A stretch of 35,375 nt of DNA from an uncultured Pelagibacteraceae bacterium (GTDB lineage Bacteria > Pseudomonadota > Alphaproteobacteria > Pelagibacterales > Pelagibacteraceae). Location: NCBI GenBank assembly GCA_902615145.1, contig CACMNK010000006.1:1-35375 (forward strand), read 5' to 3'. Both the position numbers and the translations under genes were made by a program. The notes beneath the pieces are model-generated. The model did no database searches. It worked only from the letters and a program-made list of their open reading frames with translations, and had not been told where the DNA came from. Position 1 is the first letter of the stretch. The number at the start of each line of letters is the position of its first letter. Positions 33,845-35,375 of this stretch are shown here, piece after piece.

Positions 33845-33879
33845 ATTGATAATCATTATCAATGAGAATAGTTCTCATT
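33845..33879. promoter_or_regulatory. Two overlapping Fur-type operator palindromes
   Basis: Box 1, ATTGATAATCATTATCAAT (33845-33863), is a perfect 9-1-9 palindrome matching the Fur-box core TGATAATNATTATCA. Box 2, AATGAGAATAGTTCTCATT (33861-33879), is palindromic around TAG and close to TGAGAATNATTCTCA, another common Fur-type form. They overlap by three bases and sit 44 to 78 bases upstream of the iron binding-protein start. Overlapping Fur sites usually bind two dimers and repress when iron (or manganese, in Mur-type Fur) is plentiful. Confidence 0.85.
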
Positions 33880-33922
33880 CTCATTTAGAATCATGCGGAA
33901 AAACATAAAAAACGGAGAATAT

Positions 33923-34954
33923 ATGAGGAATATAATATCAACATTTACGTTAGTTCTCTCGATAATTACATCACCGTTTGCAATTGCAGACGAGGTCAAT
34001 GTTTTTAACGCAAGACACTATAAAGCAGACTCTGAACTTTATTCAAAATTTACAAATAAGACCGGAATTAAAGTCAATTTGATAAACGGAAAATCGGGTG
34101 CTTTAGAAAAAAGAATAATAAGCGAGGGGGCAGACTCTTCTGCTGATCTATACATTACGGCAGATGCAGGTAGATGTGGTGCCATGGATGCAAAAGGTAC
34201 ACTTCAAGGTGGTCTAACGTCTAAAGTTATTAAAGATGCCGTTCCAAAAAGTTTTAGAACAAATAAGTGGGTTGGAATCGCAAAAAGAGCTAGGATAATT
34301 TATTACTCACCTGAAAGAGTTACTGGTGCAGAATTATCTGGAATGACCTATGAGGGTTTAGCTGATCCCAAGTGGAAAGGTAGACTGGTAATAAGAAAAT
34401 CAAGTAATATTTATAATAAATCTCTTGTAGCTTCATTGATTAAAAATAATGGAAAGGCTGCAACAGCCGCATGGGCGAAAGGAGTTGTTGCCAATATGGC
34501 AAGAACACCGACAGGCAATGATAGAGCACAAATAATGGCAGTAGCAGCTGGTGAGGCTGATATTGCTGTAGCTAATACATATTACTTAGCTTTGATGTTA
34601 TCAGGTAAAAAAGGTGCAGAACAACAAGAGGCTGCAAAAAAAGTTAAAGCGTTCTTTCCTAATCAAAATGATAGAGGAACACACATGAACGTAAGTTGCG
34701 CAGCTTTAGTAAAAGGTGCTCCTAACAAAGGCAACGCTGTTAAACTCGTCGAGTTTTTATTAACTCCAGAGTCTCAAGAGCATTTTACAAATAATACTTT
34801 TGAGTTTCCAATGATTGATGGTGTTTCACCAAGTCCATTAGTAATTAATAACTTAGGGTTAGATTTCAAACAAGATATGAAAACTAATCTCGCTTCTTAT
34901 GGAAAAAATCAAGCTGCTGCAGTGGAAGTAATGACGGCTGCTGGTTGGAAGTAA
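33923..34954 (+). CDS. Iron(III) ABC transporter periplasmic binding protein (FbpA/FutA/IdiA type)
   Basis: This is a 343-residue exported protein. I chose the ATG at 33923 because CGGAGA lies just upstream; an ATG ten codons earlier would put charged residues ahead of the signal peptide. The signal peptide ends at A-I-A before D-E-V-N. Fe(III)-binding features of the FutA group are visible: N-A-R-H-Y near the mature start (H32, Y33), R-I-I-Y-Y (Y127, Y128) and the tandem tyrosines in A-N-T-Y-Y-L (Y220, Y221). It captures ferric iron for the following permease. It lies behind two Fur-type boxes. Confidence 0.93.
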   Translation: MRNIISTFTLVLSIITSPFAIADEVNVFNARHYKADSELYSKFTNKTGIKVNLINGKSGALEKRIISEGADSSADLYITADAGRCGAMDAKGTLQGGLTSKVIKDAVPKSFRTNKWVGIAKRARIIYYSPERVTGAELSGMTYEGLADPKWKGRLVIRKSSNIYNKSLVASLIKNNGKAATAAWAKGVVANMARTPTGNDRAQIMAVAAGEADIAVANTYYLALMLSGKKGAEQQEAAKKVKAFFPNQNDRGTHMNVSCAALVKGAPNKGNAVKLVEFLLTPESQEHFTNNTFEFPMIDGVSPSPLVINNLGLDFKQDMKTNLASYGKNQAAAVEVMTAAGWK

Positions 34955-34956
34955 AA

Positions 34957-35127
34957 ATGAAAGAAAGAAAGAAATTTATATCTAATATTGATTACAATAA
35001 ATCTTCTAAGGCATGTTTACCATGTAATTTAGAGTGTAAAAAAATCGATAATAGATTGAATAATAGAAAACTTTCAGAATTAAGTGCTAAGGAGGTTCCG
35101 CATATCCTAAAAGTATTTGATCTTTAA
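34957..35127 (+). CDS. Small Cys-motif protein between iron binding protein and permease
   Basis: This is a 56-residue protein starting two bases after the binding-protein stop; I chose the ATG at 34957 over an in-frame TTG inside the previous gene. It is basic at the N-terminus and carries C20, C23 and C27 (C-L-P-C-N-L-E-C), a CxxCxxxC cluster that could hold a metal or a disulphide. There is no signal peptide or membrane segment. I do not recognise a family. The AAG GAG GTT codons near its end (35089-35097) form an accidental-looking strong ribosome-binding site. Its place in a Fur-type-controlled iron locus suggests a metal-linked role, but this is inference. Confidence 0.65.
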   Translation: MKERKKFISNIDYNKSSKACLPCNLECKKIDNRLNNRKLSELSAKEVPHILKVFDL

Positions 35128-35137
35128 ATTTTCTGGA

Positions 35138-35177
35138 GTGCTCGTACTTTGACTGAGAAGATGCTCAGTACGGGCAC
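35138..35177 (+). ncRNA. Intercistronic hairpin upstream of the iron permease
   Basis: The arms GTGCTCGT and ACGGGCAC pair over eight positions with one G-U, and can be extended by ACT/AGT. An alternative inner stem ACTGAG/CTCAGT closes the six-base loop AAGATG. The two stems compete for the same AGT, so the RNA could switch between forms. No U-run follows, so it is not a normal terminator. It lies 11 bases after the small Cys gene and 36 bases before the permease ATG. Confidence 0.6.
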
Positions 35178-35212
35178 AAATACTTTCATGTTTATAAGGC
35201 GGATTATGAATT

Positions 35213-35375
35213 ATGAGAATTAGTTTTTGGCATCTATCTTCTTTTTTAATTTCACTTTTTGTAATAATCCCAATACTTACCGTCTTTTCGAGTTTTTTTG
35301 AGGATACTTCAAATTATTATCAAGTTTTAAAAGACACTTTTTTAGTAGAATATATATTTAACTCAATTTTTTTAT
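35213..35375 (+). CDS. Iron(III) ABC transporter permease, N-terminal part
   Basis: The gene runs off the end of the window; 54 codons are visible. The ATG at 35213 opens a frame starting M-R-I-S-F-W-H, followed by a hydrophobic segment (LISLFVIIPILTVFSSFF) and then S-N-Y-Y-Q-V-L-K-D-T-F-L-V-E-Y-I-F-N-S, a loop leading into the next membrane helix. The I-P-I-L-T-V-F-S-S-F and Y-I-F-N-S-I-F pattern fits the FbpB/FutB ferric permeases. A purine-rich AAGGCGGA precedes it by about nine bases. The assignment rests mainly on its neighbour, the FutA-type binding protein. Confidence 0.8.
   Translation, partial: MRISFWHLSSFLISLFVIIPILTVFSSFFEDTSNYYQVLKDTFLVEYIFNSIFL

Noticed and set aside
35188..35223. 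Eleven-codon frame overlapping the iron permease start
   Set aside because: It has no ribosome-binding site and no meaningful sequence; overlapping short frames of this size are expected by chance.
1..35375. tRNA, rRNA, CRISPR arrays, insertion sequences or prophage genes
   Set aside because: No cloverleaf-like region, repeat-spacer array, transposase, terminal inverted repeats or phage gene was seen. All gaps are short and unremarkable apart from those listed.

Overview
The window looks like a piece of a free-living, genome-streamlined marine alphaproteobacterium of the SAR11 / Pelagibacterales type. I infer this from the very AT-rich sequence, the Lys/Ile/Asn-rich proteins, nearly gapless gene packing (the longest gap is 213 bases), and the gene content: C1 oxidation from methylated compounds, high-affinity uptake and few regulators. 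No rRNA, tRNA, IS element, prophage or CRISPR array was seen.

Layout. 1-2207 (+): the end of a beta-propeller protein, a cupin-like protein, a ZapE/AFG1 ATPase and a YjbQ protein, overlapping or abutting. 2204-4752 (-): DNA photolyase and a diaminopropionate ammonia-lyase-like PLP enzyme. 4819-5769 (+): a GpsA-type dehydrogenase. 5766-10909 (-): a complete branched-chain-amino-acid-type (HAAT) ABC transporter, with the binding-protein gene first and a hairpin after it, ending in a candidate 27-residue membrane peptide. 11123-11904 (+): a glutamine amidotransferase whose C-terminus seems cut by a one-base frameshift. 11901-18141 (-): formate-THF ligase, a drug/metabolite transporter, an orphan protein, an Asp/Glu racemase, a cold-shock protein, a GNAT protein, purK and purE. 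18244-18399 (+): a 51-residue zinc-ribbon-like protein. 18396-21160 (-): a YIP1-like membrane protein, a 34-residue membrane peptide, a DmdA-like member of the GcvT family and a short MetF-like protein. 21225-29765 (+): a methyltransferase, a small nucleotidyltransferase, an ECHDC3-like crotonase, a CoA-binding protein, a DUF4864 protein, then dimethylglycine dehydrogenase, EtfB, EtfA and ETF:ubiquinone oxidoreductase. 29767-31240 (-): a DUF2237 protein, a 2OG-Fe(II) oxygenase-like protein and hisI. 31317-35375 (+): folE, acuI, a LysR regulator, then an iron(III) ABC uptake locus behind two overlapping Fur-type boxes, with a small Cys protein and a hairpin before the truncated permease gene.

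How the genes fit together. The theme is folate-bound one-carbon metabolism. The dehydrogenase at 23987-26419 should demethylate dimethylglycine, giving methylene-THF and passing electrons through EtfAB and ETF-QO to ubiquinone. The DmdA-like/MetF-like pair looks like a second route: a THF-dependent methyl acceptor followed by its own methyl-THF oxidising enzyme, with unknown substrate. Formate-THF ligase links the folate pool to formate, and folE feeds folate synthesis. The DmdA-like/MetF-like pair is the best candidate for an undescribed function. The best structural findings are several very small genes, the broken amidotransferase C-terminus, a repeated four-base TTAA overlap between convergent stop codons, and two intercistronic hairpins, one in each ABC transporter locus.
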